From the NCBI GenBank assembly GCA_026686845.1, contig JAIVEN010000015.1:9095501-9159500 (forward strand): DNA of 64,000 bases, in the 5' to 3' direction. The notes below the pieces were generated by a model. That model was not told where the DNA came from. It did not search any database and saw nothing but the letters and a program-made list of their open reading frames with translations. This DNA comes from Adenanthera pavonina (lineage: Eukaryota; Streptophyta; Magnoliopsida; Fabales; Fabaceae). Below are positions 63,561 through 64,000 of this stretch, piece by piece. Position 1 is the first letter of the stretch. Every line of letters begins with the position of its first letter. The position numbers and the translations under genes are program-made.

Positions 63561-64000
63561 AATTTCTGTTCTGAAAGCTTGGTTTTCAGGCGACGGGTTG
63601 AGAAATTTTTGATTGAATGTAGGGACTTAGAATTCTGGTTCAAACATTGATTGCCATAGTCAGGGTACTCTGTTTACCAATTGATCGAGGCTTTGTATCA
63701 GGTAACGTTGTGATTTTGTTCTATTAATCCACCAGATGTGTTTTAGCGAATCTGAAAATAATTGCTTGTGTTAAGATATATTTAATTAATGATAATATAT
63801 ATTTGAATTTATTTAAATTATATTTATCTTATTTACTTGATTAAATATATCTTATCCGAGTGTGATTCCTATCTTTAATAAAGATAATGTTAGTTGAGTG
63901 ATTTTAGAAGATAGGAGATAATTCACTTGATATTGTGTTATCTTTATTTGAATTTGATATTCAAATTAAAAGATAGAATAACTATTAGATAACCTATGAT
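63561..64000. other. Right-edge stretch, AT-rich, possible LTR start
   Basis: Positions from about 63769 (TGTTAAGATATATTTAATT) onward look like the beginning of a copia-type LTR, but the window ends before a second end, a primer-binding site or a partner could be seen. Nothing else is recognised here. Confidence 0.25.

Noticed and set aside
1..64000. A coordinated multi-gene system such as a biosynthetic cluster or defence locus
   Set aside because: The three supported genes have unrelated functions and are separated by transposons. No shared regulation or partner genes are visible.

Overview
This window is nuclear DNA of a flowering plant, most likely a eudicot. The evidence is an AT-rich background, genes with many GT-AG introns, plant-type LTR and non-LTR retrotransposons and MITEs, and three recognisable plant genes, all on the minus strand. 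I cannot name the species. I saw no bacterial operons, CRISPR arrays, rRNA or convincing tRNA genes.

Layout. Positions 1-1.3 kb hold an unresolved, less AT-rich stretch, possibly the 5' end of a minus-strand gene that runs off the left edge. Positions 1.96-4.56 kb hold a diverged direct duplication of about 1.3 kb. Positions 4.98-26.11 kb hold a complete nardilysin-like M16 metallopeptidase gene of 19 coding exons (1038 codons plus stop). Its introns have absorbed two LTR retrotransposons lying antisense to the gene: an internally deleted Ty1/copia element (7539-10975, TSD GAAGG) with a hAT-type element nested inside it, and a decayed Ty3/gypsy chromovirus (17954-23483, TSD AATAA). Positions 26.95-33.08 kb hold two back-to-back plus-strand LINE relics, one RTE-type and one 5'-truncated L1-type with a 17-bp target duplication. 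Positions 36.2-38.7 kb hold a complete four-exon group I bZIP transcription factor gene (401 aa, bZIP18/RF2-like). Positions 38.7-47 kb are AT-rich intergenic DNA with two PIF/Harbinger (Tourist-like) elements. Positions 47.0-49.6 kb hold a three-exon gene for a 290-aa protein with a FYVE/RING-like cysteine-rich domain, carrying a hAT-type element in its second intron. From 49.6 kb to the right edge I found no confident gene, only MITEs, an RTE relic on the minus strand, tandem and dispersed repeats and two purine/pyrimidine-rich islands.

The three genes are unrelated in function: proteolysis, transcription and a zinc-binding protein of unknown role. They do not form a cluster. The main interest is structural. 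Every inferred splice junction in the three genes keeps frame despite heavy transposon load in the introns, and the transposons show dateable nesting. I found no previously undescribed multi-gene system and do not claim one.
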